64,000 nt of DNA, from NCBI GenBank assembly GCA_022448425.1, contig JAKVCY010000009.1, positions 1-64,000 of the forward strand, read 5' to 3'. Origin of the DNA: Thalassotalea sp. Its GTDB lineage: Bacteria; Pseudomonadota; Gammaproteobacteria; Enterobacterales; Alteromonadaceae. Each line of letters opens with the position of its first letter. The first letter of the stretch is position 1. Both the position numbers and the translations under genes were made by a program. The notes below the pieces were generated by a model that was not told the origin of the DNA, made no database searches, and saw nothing but the letters and a program-made list of their open reading frames with translations. Positions 8,452 through 18,327 of this stretch are shown here, piece after piece.

Positions 8452-9806
8452 AAATCATTTCACTTATTAAACCGAAAAACCTTGCCCAACAAATGATGAT
8501 TTTGATGGCCTCATCTTTGTTGCTTCTATTTATCGCATTAGGAACGATTGAGTTATTCGAACAAAAAGACTTAACAGAAACAGCTATTAGCACATCACAG
8601 CTTTCAAACTTAAAGTCCTTATATCCTCTCGTTAATATGTTGACTGAAACACAACAAAAGCAGTTTGAGAAAAGCTTCTCGCGCTGCTACCAAGGCTACC
8701 TGATTTCAGAAGCACCTTATTTTACTAAAGGTTCACGTCCAAATGCTGGCATTGCAGCTAAAGTAAGTCAATTTTTATCCCTCCCTATGAGTCATGTAAA
8801 CGTGACCTTTAACACTTTCATGCGGAATGACTTTGCCTATTACAAATGTGGAGATAATGTTAGCTTTCCTCTTGAAGGCATCGCGATTAGTATTTTGCTG
8901 GATAATGGAAAATGGTTAAATGCTGAAGTTCATGCCCACCAATGGCACATAAATACATTCCACCAAAAACTCTTTTTAGTCGTCGCTGCTTTTATTATTA
9001 TCGCAGGTGTAAGCATCGCGATAATTGCTTATTTGACCAAGCCATTAAGTGAATTAAATAATGCAGCCAAGTCATTTTCAAAAGGTCTAGAATTAAAAGA
9101 GGTCAATATGGCAGGCTCTCCTGACCTTAGACAAACCATAAGATCATTCAATAAAATGCAAAAAGACGTATTAAATGCAATCAAGACTAGAACAACAACA
9201 CTAGCAGCTATAAGTCACGACATAAGAACCCCATTAACAGCATTGAGATTGAAAGCGGAATTATTAGACGATGACCTAGCTTGCCAGGACCTGATAAACA
9301 GTATTGACAGAATTGAAAAGATAACCGCGTCAGGGTTAGCATTCCTTAAAGGTGATGATAAAGGTGAGCCGCTAAAACAAGTTAACTTAAGTGTCATGAT
9401 TTCAGATGAATATGAGGAATGCAAAACATTTGGGCACGACATAACTTTTATTAATCCAGGTACAGTTATTATTACCTGTCGTCCTACGGCGATGCTCCGT
9501 GCGATTCGCAATGTAATCGATAACGCTACTAAATATGCAAAAACCACTGAAATAACGTTAACAAGGTTGGAAAGTGGTATAGAGCTTAAAATTGTAGATA
9601 ATGGGCCTGGCATACCTGAATTAGAGATTGAGAAAGCATTTGAGCCTTTTTATCGACAGTCAAAAGCCCGAGAAAGCAATCAAGGTGGTTTTGGGTTAGG
9701 ATTAGCAATAGTGAAGAACATAATCGAAGGTCATAACGGAACTGTAATATTGAAAAATGCTTCTCCTACAGGATTGCAAGTAACTATTCGCCTTCCTTAC
9801 CGATAA
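8448..9806 (+). CDS. Sensor histidine kinase partner of the OmpR-type regulator
   Basis: Start is GTG at 8448, overlapping the regulator's stop by four bases. The 452-residue protein has a membrane helix at about 15-32, a periplasmic sensor loop of about 140 residues, a second helix at 174-196, and a HAMP linker. A HisKA domain follows with phosphoacceptor H257 in AISHDIRTPL, then an HATPase_c domain with N-box (NVIDNATKYAK), G1 (DNGPGIP) and G2 (GGFGLGLAI) motifs. The sensor loop contains two cysteines (about 80 and 134) that could form a disulfide. It presumably senses the pump substrate or envelope stress and phosphorylates D56 of its partner. Confidence 0.9.
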   Translation: MKIISLIKPKNLAQQMMILMASSLLLLFIALGTIELFEQKDLTETAISTSQLSNLKSLYPLVNMLTETQQKQFEKSFSRCYQGYLISEAPYFTKGSRPNAGIAAKVSQFLSLPMSHVNVTFNTFMRNDFAYYKCGDNVSFPLEGIAISILLDNGKWLNAEVHAHQWHINTFHQKLFLVVAAFIIIAGVSIAIIAYLTKPLSELNNAAKSFSKGLELKEVNMAGSPDLRQTIRSFNKMQKDVLNAIKTRTTTLAAISHDIRTPLTALRLKAELLDDDLACQDLINSIDRIEKITASGLAFLKGDDKGEPLKQVNLSVMISDEYEECKTFGHDITFINPGTVIITCRPTAMLRAIRNVIDNATKYAKTTEITLTRLESGIELKIVDNGPGIPELEIEKAFEPFYRQSKARESNQGGFGLGLAIVKNIIEGHNGTVILKNASPTGLQVTIRLPYR

Positions 9807-9916
9807 AACTGACTACAGCGAATGGTAAGACTTACACTTTCCTTTCTTGATTATAGCTTTTGCACGTATGTGGGTAGGGGTACGTTAGAGCCCCCACAAT
9901 TGTCTTGACTAACGCA

Positions 9917-10435
9917 TTATGCTAACAGCTTTAAAGCTGATTTAACGAAAGGCGATTTCTCCTTGCCATAAACTTCTTGTTCTGTAACTCCATTAGCTAG
10001 TATGGACATCTTAAAAGTTTCGTATTTTTCTCTTGCAATAGAATCATTCAGCATATAGTTTTTATATTGTTCAAGCTTTTTATGTTCCTCACTTCCATAT
10101 TCAATAACATGAACATGTAAAAGATACTCTTTACCGTCGAATAAAACAGCGCCATCTTTTCTTGGTCTTTCTGGGGGGAATGGCTTTTTACTAACTTGTT
10201 CTTGGAAGCCTAAAGCGATTAAGCGATTGATAGCTAAAGCTAAGTCCCCATTTTTATATAGAACAGATAAGTCGATTATCCCCTTGCCCCCAACTTTGAA
10301 TGATGTTGAGCCGATATGTATAACTTTAAGTCTGTCTGTTTTAATTAAATTAATAACCGACTGAGCCACTTCAAGATAAACTGAAGACCAAGGATTAAAA
10401 CTCGCCTCAATTTTTCTATATTTCAATATTTTCAT
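9917..10435 (-). CDS. GrpB family (UPF0157) nucleotidyltransferase-like protein
   Basis: The 172-residue protein has the hallmark IHIGSTS motif followed by KGIIDLSV, matching the GrpB/UPF0157 fold, which is related to nucleotidyltransferases. It also has the downstream HVHVIEYGS segment. Members occur alone or fused to dephospho-CoA kinase and have no settled role. Most members have a proline/glycine-rich 'VPGLxxKPIID' here; this one reads FKVGGKGIID, a modest departure. It stands alone on the minus strand, convergent with the kinase gene. Confidence 0.8.
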   Translation of the reverse strand: MKILKYRKIEASFNPWSSVYLEVAQSVINLIKTDRLKVIHIGSTSFKVGGKGIIDLSVLYKNGDLALAINRLIALGFQEQVSKKPFPPERPRKDGAVLFDGKEYLLHVHVIEYGSEEHKKLEQYKNYMLNDSIAREKYETFKMSILANGVTEQEVYGKEKSPFVKSALKLLA

Positions 10436-10786
10436 AAATGTTGATTATTCCAGATGCAGCTTGCGCTTCTAACTATTAAATATTGAACGGTTTGGCGGTT
10501 TTTCTATCACGCTATCGCTCACTTTTTTGAATAGGTTATTTCTAACAACGTCACTAGTTAATTGCCAGATAAAAGAACATTTTATTTGTGATAAATAGAC
10601 ACAAATAAACGGATGCTCTTGTCGTCACCCTCTACAAATAAATCAATGCTCAAACTTACTTTAGCGCACAGATAAGCCAGCTTACAACTCACCTGTGGAC
10701 AAATTCGTGTTAAAAGATTTTACTTAGAGCTGTATAGGTAGTCCTCTTTGAGTAGATGTCTAGAGCTATTAACATTGCTGACATGA
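10436..10786. other. Intergenic region, nothing recognised
   Basis: This gap lies upstream of the GrpB-family gene and downstream of the NAD(P)-binding gene, both on the minus strand. It is AT-rich and interrupted by stops in every frame. I see no RNA gene, repeat family or terminator with a T run. Confidence 0.5.
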
Positions 10787-11524
10787 TTAAGCCGTCACAT
10801 TGTATAACACTGGCATTTTACCTTTCCACTCTTCCCATAATTCATTTTCGACACCTAGTCGAGACATCAAATTTGCAACATTGATCCGACTTGATTGGCC
10901 TGGGGAAAAAATAGCGTTTCTAACTGGAGATGGCACGGTTTCATATTTAGTCACAGTGGATTCATCTATTAAAGTGTCTGGGCGAACAATTATCCATTCC
11001 AAAGATGAAGAACTTGTCATTGTTTGTCTGATTAGGTTCTCTACAGCCAGTTCATTATCAATGTGAGGAGGAATTAAACGGCGAATCACGCCAATCGCTA
11101 ACGATTGAGATAATGGTGGCTTTTCCGTAACTAGTGTATTTCGACAACCTGTCGAAGCCATTAATATGACCTTAATAGGCTTTGATGGATTAATTGCCTG
11201 AATCGCATCGCAAATATTGTTAATAGAATTACTCACTAATTTACGAGGTTCTCCCCAAATGCCTTTAACTGAAATATTGTGCCCTAAAGTACAATATACT
11301 AGTGAATGTTCACGTATCAAATTCACAAATTCAGTCTGACTCATCACAGACACATCTTTAATGACCAACGTAAATTGCGAATTATTTTCTAAATCTTCCG
11401 TCAGCCAGGTATCACTTCTTGCTAGGGCCGTAACACTAATTCCCGCTTCAAGCAGTTGCTCAACTAATAAACGTCCCGTTTTTCCACTAGCTCCAAAAAC
11501 AATGGCTTTCTTCTGTTCATTCAT
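10787..11524 (-). CDS. NAD(P)-binding atypical SDR / NmrA-like protein
   Basis: The 245-residue protein opens with the dinucleotide-binding motif GASGKTGRLLVEQL after a beta strand (AIVFGASG), followed by a Rossmann pattern. There is no YxxxK active site in the expected place, so it belongs with the atypical SDR / NAD(P)H-binding (NmrA-like) group rather than classical dehydrogenases. Such proteins act as reductases or redox-sensing regulators; substrate cannot be told. It is monocistronic and sits next to the rhuM relic in an accessory stretch. Confidence 0.8.
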   Translation of the reverse strand: MNEQKKAIVFGASGKTGRLLVEQLLEAGISVTALARSDTWLTEDLENNSQFTLVIKDVSVMSQTEFVNLIREHSLVYCTLGHNISVKGIWGEPRKLVSNSINNICDAIQAINPSKPIKVILMASTGCRNTLVTEKPPLSQSLAIGVIRRLIPPHIDNELAVENLIRQTMTSSSSLEWIIVRPDTLIDESTVTKYETVPSPVRNAIFSPGQSSRINVANLMSRLGVENELWEEWKGKMPVLYNVTA

Positions 11525-11554
11525 GATTGGGTTTTCTCTTTGACATCTAAATAA

Positions 11555-12100
11555 TTATGTTATCAAAAAATCACTGATATTTATGCAACAGCGAGTGATT
11601 ACAATAAAAATGCACCTGAAAGCTATGCATTCTTCGCAACTGTGCAAAATAAACTTCATTGGGCAATTCATGGGCACACGGCTGCTGAACCTGTAAAGGA
11701 ACGAGCTAATAGTGACTTACCTAATATGGGACTCAAATCTTGGACTGGAAAACAAGTTACTAAGAAAGATGTTGCGGTAGCTAAGAATTATTTAACACGA
11801 GAAGAGCTAAGCGAATTAAATCAGATTGTTACCATGTACTTAGACTTTGCAGAGTTACAAGCTAAAAAGAAAACACCAATGACTATGGCTTAATGGGCTG
11901 GTAAGCTTGATGCGTTTCTAGAGTTCAATGATCAAAACGTACTTGATAATGCAGGGAAGATTTCTCATAAGGTAGCTCAGCAACTGGCTGAAAGCGAATA
12001 TGAAAAATTTGTCGAGATCTGAAGAGCAGAACTAGCCAACGAAGTTAGTGATTTCGATGAGTTAGTTAACAAAGAACAACAACTTACTCAGAAAAAATAA
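11555..12100 (+). pseudogene. rhuM: RhuM-family gene remnant with two in-frame stops
   Basis: One frame, from just after a stop at 11552-11554 to the stop at 12098-12100, reads as the C-terminal half of RhuM, a protein first named in a Salmonella pathogenicity island and often found in accessory regions. Recognisable parts are FFATVQNKLHWAIHGHTAAE, MGLKSW, TKKDVAVAKNYL, NQIVTMYLDFAELQA and MTMA. A TAA at 11891-11893 replaces the residue before WAGKLDAFLEFN, and a TGA falls after EYEKFVEI. The N-terminal half is absent. A frame of 83 codons remains open from GTG 11642 to 11893. The gene is decayed and lacks a clear start site. Confidence 0.8.
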
Positions 12101-12425
12101 CCTCTTAAATATTTTCAGCTCCATAGGTGGGTAATTTGGTGGGTAGAAAATCTATATTAAAACCGAAAAACAAACTATACTATTGAAATATAAATAGTTA
12201 AATAAAAATATAAAGATCCAGAATATTGAGTAACTCTGCAAACACTCTCTTGTCAGTAGCTCTATTGAACTGCTGACACTCCCTTTCAACTATATTAGCT
12301 ATATCAATTCATCCAAAGCATCTATCTTTGACATTGGTTGCAAGCAACATGAACTTACACCAAGGCTTAGTGATTCGATAAGCTTTTTTTATATAGTGAT
12401 TTAATGGGAAAGCTAAGCTTTATTT
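12101..12425. other. Intergenic region holding a strong inverted repeat
   Basis: The only notable element is a perfect ten-base inverted repeat, GCTAAGCTTT (12412-12421) and AAAGCTTAGC (12435-12444), which overlaps the last codons of the porin gene. The rest is AT-rich without genes. Confidence 0.5.
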
Positions 12426-12444
12426 TTAAAAAACAAAGCTTAGC
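12412..12444 (-). terminator. Inverted repeat overlapping the porin stop codon, possible terminator
   Basis: Ten-base perfect arms around a 13-base AT-rich loop span the porin's last codons and stop. No clean T run follows on the minus strand, so it may be an mRNA 3'-end stabilising hairpin rather than a classical intrinsic terminator. Confidence 0.35.
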
Positions 12445-13514
12445 ATAAGCGTGTAGATATCTGCGTCTGGGTCTGTCGGTGTTTCAACGAAAGAACCTCG
12501 TTGACCACCAAAGGTTTTGAACGACTGCCATTCAAGATTTAGCGATACGTTGTCAATTAGGCTATACCTAACACCTGTCGCAAAACTACTACCTGATTTG
12601 CCGTCGAATGGGGTAATGTCAGTCTCTTTGGTTTTGGTTTCACCATAAAGCACGTACGGTGTAAACTTGCCAAAGTTATATGCCGCTGATGCATACCAAG
12701 TAGAGCGCACATTACCTAATTGTCTTTCTGCCATTAGCGTCCATTTGCCAAGCTCGTATTCCGCGCCAAACGAGAACAGTTCGAAAGTTCTATCGGGCTG
12801 ATCAATCTCGAAATACGGTATTCCTGGAATAGTGTCCGTTAGGATAAATTTCTGATCATAGTTGGCGTCAAAATATGTCATATTCCAACGGAAGCCGTCA
12901 CCGTCTACGAGTGCGGTAATACCCGTAATATTCTCAACATTTACTTCAACATCAAACGTTTTAGTAAAGTTGAGGAAATTATCATCTTCAAACGCATAAA
13001 AAGGCGTAACTGTTACTTGGTATTCTTCGAAAGCTTCGAAATTCCATACTAGGCTCACACCGTTGTATGCTGTAATACCAAGAATCGAATTATATAACTC
13101 ATCAGGTGGGCGAGCCGTTTTATAAGCGTGGCTTACAAAGTAATATTCAGACGCGAGGAATACAGGTAAGCGCGATCTGCCAGCTCTTAATTCCACTTCG
13201 CCGAATGAGTAACCCACATATGCCCATTCAAGCTCAGGGTCGCTCCAATTGTCTTGCGGGCGTTTTACTACTTGAACAGATGCAGAGAAATTGTCGTACA
13301 TGTAATCAAGCTGTAAACCAAATGTCGTGTCACAATCAAAACACGTTGTGTTGCTAATATTGCGGTGAATCAACAAGTCTGTTTCGTTGTCTGTTTTGGT
13401 GATTGAGGTTGAACCAAACCCGCTGATGGTGATGTTATCTGCAAGCTCAACCGCAGCATTGGCACTGAAAGCAACTAGCAAAGCAGGAATTGAATAAAGG
13501 GTTCGAAGCTTCAT
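12426..13514 (-). CDS. Outer-membrane porin-like beta-barrel
   Basis: The 362-residue protein has a signal peptide (about residues 1-20, ending SANA), many alternating aromatic/hydrophobic strands, and a C-terminal phenylalanine (LSFVF), the signature for BAM-mediated barrel insertion. Two close cysteines near residues 58-61 (CFDC) may form a disulfide. It starts one base after the stop of the periplasmic-binding-protein-like gene, so the two are an operon. Divergent next to them is a hybrid kinase. The likely role is passage or sensing of an anion or small ligand at the outer membrane; specificity is unknown. Confidence 0.8.
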   Translation of the reverse strand: MKLRTLYSIPALLVAFSANAAVELADNITISGFGSTSITKTDNETDLLIHRNISNTTCFDCDTTFGLQLDYMYDNFSASVQVVKRPQDNWSDPELEWAYVGYSFGEVELRAGRSRLPVFLASEYYFVSHAYKTARPPDELYNSILGITAYNGVSLVWNFEAFEEYQVTVTPFYAFEDDNFLNFTKTFDVEVNVENITGITALVDGDGFRWNMTYFDANYDQKFILTDTIPGIPYFEIDQPDRTFELFSFGAEYELGKWTLMAERQLGNVRSTWYASAAYNFGKFTPYVLYGETKTKETDITPFDGKSGSSFATGVRYSLIDNVSLNLEWQSFKTFGGQRGSFVETPTDPDADIYTLMLSFVF

Positions 13515-13515
13515 A

Positions 13516-14031
13516 TTAGTTACCTCCCTTTACTACATAGAGCACATTGGCATTTTTGGGTAATGACGAAATTGGGGCATAGCCTATGCGATTACTTTTT
13601 TCGTTTAGCCAATCGACAAGTGCTGCCACTGAGTCATCTTGAATTTCTTTAGGTGGTCTTGCTTTGCCTGAAAAAGACAAGCTAGCCCAATGCGCGTTCA
13701 TCTGCGCTTGGTCTTTACCGAGTAACATCCGATAAAACTGTTTCCTTGTTTCGTGATCGTCTGACCAATCCGATAGCTCAATTCGTTGACCTTTTAATGT
13801 CTTCACGCGCCCACGGTAAAGCATTCTTGCTTTGCTTTTTGAAAGTGACTTAAAGTCTGGGTTTAAGGTGAATATGGCATAACCTTTCACATGCTCTGAC
13901 GCATGAGAAGGTGCAGCTACAAATATTATTGCGCATGAAATAAGCGCACAAAGATCAATAGCAAATTTACTCAGGTAAGTTTGCTTACGTAATATTTGTA
14001 ACAAAAGTTGTGGGGTGTTGAGAATTACCAT
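13516..14031 (-). CDS. PstS-like phosphate/anion-binding periplasmic domain protein
   Basis: The 171-residue product has an N-terminal hydrophobic segment (about 25-45, ending SHAS) suggesting export. The following 120-residue domain resembles the half-size PBP-like domains annotated as phosphate ABC transporter substrate-binding proteins (IFTLNPDFKSLSKSKARMLY, then LSDWSDDHETRKQFYRMLLG). It is much shorter than true PstS and no ABC transporter is present. The porin gene follows after one base. With a large sensor kinase encoded divergently, a ligand-capture role in signalling is plausible but not shown. Confidence 0.75.
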   Translation of the reverse strand: MVILNTPQLLLQILRKQTYLSKFAIDLCALISCAIIFVAAPSHASEHVKGYAIFTLNPDFKSLSKSKARMLYRGRVKTLKGQRIELSDWSDDHETRKQFYRMLLGKDQAQMNAHWASLSFSGKARPPKEIQDDSVAALVDWLNEKSNRIGYAPISSLPKNANVLYVVKGGN

Positions 14032-14167
14032 CCTGTAAAAGATACAATATATCCCTGTGTGGGCTTAAGTTTAGTAGATAAATTCATTTACGCCAACATC
14101 TTATCTGATAACATAACTAATTTTATCGATATTTTTATCTTAAATAGCGTCTTAATTGCGCTATGTC

Positions 14168-17100
14168 ATGAAGTTTATTGAAAAATGGACTAATCTTGCA
14201 AGTAGGCAAAATTGGAAAGGGACGCCAGTCTTGAGTCTGTGGAAGAATTTTACAATCCGTCAAAAAATATGGAGCTTGGTCGTCGTGCCAACGCTCGTGA
14301 TTTTATTTTTTGTCGGGCGACAAATTCACACCGTTAACCAAGAGCTGGAATCGCTGAATAAGGCGAAATCTGCGGTTAGCTTCCTCCACAATTTATCTCA
14401 GCTAAGTGATTCCATTCACGATACCAGTGAAACCTTCAATAATGTTGAGAGGGCGAACGTGCTCATGTCCCTCAAGAATGAAGCAGGTTCAATAACTGAG
14501 GCAGATACACTCGACAATCTCCACAGTATTCTAAGTCAATACGAAGAGCTGTTATTAGCGTTAAGTGAAGCGTTTGATCAAGAAACCTTTGCAGATAATT
14601 TGCAATGGGAAGTTGATATATACCAAGAGCTTTTGCTTACTCTTGAGAAGGCCTCTAATGCGAGGCAGCCTTCGGTTATAGAGGACCAGCTCAATGCATT
14701 GTTTCAGTTGAAGTGGATGGTGTTTTGGGCGGTTAAGGAAAGTTGGCTAAGTGGTGAGGTACTTACCTATTCGCGAATTGATGAAGACTTTGCTGCTGAA
14801 TTACGTAAAGACATGCAAACGTTAATTCAAAGCCAGCAATTGTTTGTTAGTCGTTATGTGATGATTAATGCTGATGAATCTCAGGTTAACTTGTTGCTTA
14901 ACACCTTTTCAGATCCTTCTTTTGAAAAAACAGCACTGTATCGTGAGCAGTTACTCAGCCAGTCGCTTACGCTCTCATTATCAGAAAATGAAGTACTACA
15001 TGGCCGTAAGGCTATGGATGCAAGGCTTAACCTTTTTCGCGGTGTTGCAGACCAAATATCTGAACAACTAAATACCGCTGCCGAACAAGAGATACTCGGT
15101 TTTGAACGTAATCGGATTCTATTGTTTTCGATTATGACCTTAATTATTGGATTGATTACTTCAGCAGGTATCGCGATGGCGCGCAACCTAGCTGATAAGT
15201 TAACGCTAGTACTGGAATATTTAGAACATGGGAAGAAGGAAGTTCCATTAACGCAGCAGATATCAGGCAGTGATGAACTTAGTCGCTTTGCTGGCGAAGT
15301 AGAGCGCCTAATGGACGAGCGTGACTTACAAGAGCAAAGTATTGTTAAGGCCAAAGAAGAAGCTGAACGAGCAAGCCAAGCGAAAAGTAGCTTTCTGGCT
15401 AACATGTCTCATGAAATTAGAACACCGTTAAACGGTGTTATTGGTATGTCTGAAGTGCTTGCCAGTACCGATTTATCAACTACACAAAAAGACTATCTCG
15501 ACACCATAGAAACGTCATCTCAGCTGCTGCTTAGCTTGATAAACGATATTTTAGACTTTTCGAAAATTGAATCAGGCAAGCTATCACTGAGTGAAAATTC
15601 CACATCGATTCGGGAAACTGTTTACGATATTGCGGCGATTATCACACCTAAGATTAAAGAAAAATCGCTGGCGCTAAATCTTAATATTGATAGCGGCATT
15701 CCTGCACGTGTGTTGGCAGATGACCATCGAATTCGACAGATATTGATGAACTTGATGTCTAACGCTGTTAAGTTCACGCGCCACGGTAGTGTCACCTTAA
15801 CAGTTAATGCTGAACACTTATCAGATGAACGCGTTCAGGTTTACTTCGAAGTTGCTGATACGGGGATTGGTATCTCGCCGGAGCAACAGGAGAAAATATT
15901 TAAGCCGTTTGCACAAGCAGATGATTCGATCACTAAGCGCTTTGCAGGCACCGGACTGGGATTAGCGATTAGCCATCAACTGATTGAGTTGATGGGGGGG
16001 CATATTGGTGTGACATCTGAAATTGAGCGCGGAAGTAAATTCTATTTCAGCGTCGAATTAGAGTCGATTGAGCAAGACTACAACTACATCGCAAAACCAA
16101 ATTATAGCGATATTGTGATTGTGAGTAGCCATGAAGAGACCCGAAATATGCTCTCGCAAGAATTAACCTTCCTAGGCGTTGATGCACTTGCTGCTTGTTC
16201 ATCGCTAGCACAGCTAGATCAGTTCCCGAAAAAACACATTATTTTATATGTTGCTAATCAAGCGAGCGTGCCTGAAAGCGAACTCTCAGAATTAAAATCA
16301 TACAATGCAGGTGGCAGCGCTGTTTGCCATGTGAAGCACATTCACAGTGAAGCCTTTGAGTATGACAGCAGCATTACCGCGATTGTTACCTTCCCTATGC
16401 TTGGTAACAGGCTCTTAAAAGCATTAGAGCAATGTCAGAAAGCGATTGATAATCAGCATAGTCAGGTCGTTAGATTGCGACCACCTGCAATGTCTAATCG
16501 CATTTTGTGTGTTGAAGATAATGCGATTAATCAGAAAGTGTTATCGCTTCAGCTTGATACTGAAGGGTACGAATATGATATTGCGAGTAATGGCGAACAA
16601 GCAGTGCAGCTGTTTACTGGCGGTACCGAATATGACGTTGTGCTGATGGATTGTATGATGCCAGTAAAAGATGGTTTTACCGCGACGGAAGAAATTAGGC
16701 AATTTGAGCAAGGTCGCCAGAAAATACCAACGCCAATTATCGCGCTAACAGCCAGTGTGCTTGAGGAAGATATTCAGCGCTGCTTTGACGTTGGTATGAA
16801 TGACTTTATTTCTAAACCATTTAAGCGAGAAGTCTTAGTTGATGTTATGCGCAAAGCTATCGCTGTGAAGGAACGACGTGTAGCAGAAAGTGCCCATAAC
16901 AATGTCACGACTATACAGCCAACAACCAAAGAATCTGCTAATGGCACTGAGCAGTTAAGTGTCCTGTTAGTTGAAGATAACTCTATTAATCAGAAAGTCG
17001 CGATTTTATTGCTTGAGAAAGCTGGCTACGCATATAAAGTCGCGAATAACGGGCAAGAAGCGATAGACATGTATCGTTTAGATCAAACCTTCGACGTGAT

Positions 17101-17338
17101 TTTGATGGACCTTATGATGCCGGTTAAAGATGGCTTTGCAGCGTCAGAAGCTATTCGACAGTTTGAGCTGCGTGAATCTTTAACGGCGACGCCAATTATC
17201 GCGTTAACAGCTAGTGTTCTAAATGATGATATTCAGCGCTGCTTTGAAACAGGTATGAATGCTTATATTCCGAAGCCGATTAAAGCGGAAAAGCTGTACA
17301 GCGAAATTGAGCACTTAACGAGCGAACATCAACATTAA
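14168..17338 (+). CDS. Hybrid sensor histidine kinase with tandem receiver domains
   Basis: The ATG at 14168 is preferred over the in-frame TTG at 14156; neither has a strong ribosome site. The protein of about 1056 residues has a membrane helix at about 34-54, a long helical periplasmic sensor to about 312, a second helix at about 314-338, and a HAMP-like linker. The HisKA domain has its histidine in [12 protein letters not shown] (about residue 414), followed by an HATPase_c domain (520-640). A receiver-like segment without phosphoacceptor motif lies at about 655-765. Two full receivers follow (about 780-900 and 933-1050), each with VEDN, MD(C/L)MMPVKDG and KP motifs. These two are so alike ([17 protein letters not shown] in both) that they look like a tandem duplication. 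No Hpt domain is fused. It is divergent from the PBP-porin pair. Confidence 0.9.
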   Translation: MKFIEKWTNLASRQNWKGTPVLSLWKNFTIRQKIWSLVVVPTLVILFFVGRQIHTVNQELESLNKAKSAVSFLHNLSQLSDSIHDTSETFNNVERANVLMSLKNEAGSITEADTLDNLHSILSQYEELLLALSEAFDQETFADNLQWEVDIYQELLLTLEKASNARQPSVIEDQLNALFQLKWMVFWAVKESWLSGEVLTYSRIDEDFAAELRKDMQTLIQSQQLFVSRYVMINADESQVNLLLNTFSDPSFEKTALYREQLLSQSLTLSLSENEVLHGRKAMDARLNLFRGVADQISEQLNTAAEQEILGFERNRILLFSIMTLIIGLITSAGIAMARNLADKLTLVLEYLEHGKKEVPLTQQISGSDELSRFAGEVERLMDERDLQEQSIVKAKEEAERASQAKSSFLANMSHEIRTPLNGVIGMSEVLASTDLSTTQKDYLDTIETSSQLLLSLINDILDFSKIESGKLSLSENSTSIRETVYDIAAIITPKIKEKSLALNLNIDSGIPARVLADDHRIRQILMNLMSNAVKFTRHGSVTLTVNAEHLSDERVQVYFEVADTGIGISPEQQEKIFKPFAQADDSITKRFAGTGLGLAISHQLIELMGGHIGVTSEIERGSKFYFSVELESIEQDYNYIAKPNYSDIVIVSSHEETRNMLSQELTFLGVDALAACSSLAQLDQFPKKHIILYVANQASVPESELSELKSYNAGGSAVCHVKHIHSEAFEYDSSITAIVTFPMLGNRLLKALEQCQKAIDNQHSQVVRLRPPAMSNRILCVEDNAINQKVLSLQLDTEGYEYDIASNGEQAVQLFTGGTEYDVVLMDCMMPVKDGFTATEEIRQFEQGRQKIPTPIIALTASVLEEDIQRCFDVGMNDFISKPFKREVLVDVMRKAIAVKERRVAESAHNNVTTIQPTTKESANGTEQLSVLLVEDNSINQKVAILLLEKAGYAYKVANNGQEAIDMYRLDQTFDVILMDLMMPVKDGFAASEAIRQFELRESLTATPIIALTASVLNDDIQRCFETGMNAYIPKPIKAEKLYSEIEHLTSEHQH

Positions 17339-17429
17339 GCATTTTCTCAACATTCTCAATAGTTAACAGCCTCTAACCTCCTGCCAAAAGAGAACGCGCG
17401 ATATCATAATATGCTAGGCAGAAAACGCT

Positions 17430-18179
17430 TTAGCCTACCTTCAAACCAAATTGACGTTGGAAACTCTGCCAGTATTTTAGTTTTTGCTTAGGCAGAGCAC
17501 TCTCTAATTTTATCGTCTTGCCAGGGTTTCTCGGCATTAAGTGAATGATATGATTCTTGTAATGAGGAACCGAATAGAACTCTGCTACATGAGATTGTTT
17601 CGCGATCAATTTAAGCAGCCAGAACTTTATTTCTTTCTCGGTGGTCTCAGGAAAATTTATTGTGAGTATTGATGAGTCTGGCAAACGTGCGATTACGTTT
17701 TCGAGCAAATCGTTGTATGAGTTATCAGCAAACTTAGTTTTATGGTAAATATCAAAAATATACCAATCATCCTTTAGTGAACTCTGTTCGTCGATCCATG
17801 CTTTCGCGTCAATATGAATAAGGTTTTCTCGCAACTTGCTCACTGGGAAGTACTCAACAGCGGCTTCCAAAACACTCCCATTTGCTTCAATGACTTTGTG
17901 GTGTATGTTTGGGGCTAAGCTTTGAGTAAACAATAGCTGGTTACCCGCACCGAGTCCGAATTCAACGACGGTTTTAGGTGTTAGAGTTAACAGTGGCATT
18001 GTCATGGCCCACTGATGGGGGAGAGTTAGTTGGTGCGGTTTGTGTTTTCGAATAACACTTTGCAACACATCGCCAAATGCCATCCATCGCATGTGTCGAT
18101 TTTCGTACACACTCAGACCATCTTCACCTTTGACGTAATACAGTATATTACCGTTTTGTAACTTCTTAGACAGGAGCAT
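17430..18179 (-). CDS. Spermidine-synthase-like SAM-binding protein
   Basis: This 249-residue protein carries a SAM/dcSAM-binding Rossmann pattern: VVEFGLGAGNQLLF at about 88-101, then KVIEAN with an acidic residue ending the second strand, then FDIYHK. It resembles spermidine-synthase-like family members that are not true polyamine synthases. The aspartate-rich active-site motif of real spermidine synthase (usually DGG/DxY) is not evident. It is alone between the hybrid kinase (convergent) and the OmpA gene (same strand). Function is unassigned. Confidence 0.7.
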   Translation of the reverse strand: MLLSKKLQNGNILYYVKGEDGLSVYENRHMRWMAFGDVLQSVIRKHKPHQLTLPHQWAMTMPLLTLTPKTVVEFGLGAGNQLLFTQSLAPNIHHKVIEANGSVLEAAVEYFPVSKLRENLIHIDAKAWIDEQSSLKDDWYIFDIYHKTKFADNSYNDLLENVIARLPDSSILTINFPETTEKEIKFWLLKLIAKQSHVAEFYSVPHYKNHIIHLMPRNPGKTIKLESALPKQKLKYWQSFQRQFGLKVG

Positions 18180-18256
18180 GGTGTTTCGTTTTGCTTAGTT
18201 CTTGAATAGTACTATAGCATTTGGTGCGTCGGAAAATAGCCTAAGGTGAAAAATAG

Positions 18257-18293
18257 AAAAGCCAGCCATTAGTTATAAATGATTGGCTTTTTT
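18257..18293 (-). terminator. Rho-independent terminator after the OmpA-family gene
   Basis: AAAAGCCAGCCATT pairs imperfectly with AATGATTGGCTTTT around a short loop, and the minus strand continues into a T-rich stretch. It is placed just downstream of the OmpA-family gene. The plus-strand reading also ends in a T run, so it may work both ways. Confidence 0.65.
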
Positions 18294-18327
18294 AGCATTT
18301 TTATCGACCAGTAATCGTATGGTCAAA

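Noticed and set aside
14881-15405. Long minus-strand frame of 174 codons inside the hybrid kinase
   Set aside because: It is a shadow of the kinase coding frame; the residues are serine-rich without any family pattern.
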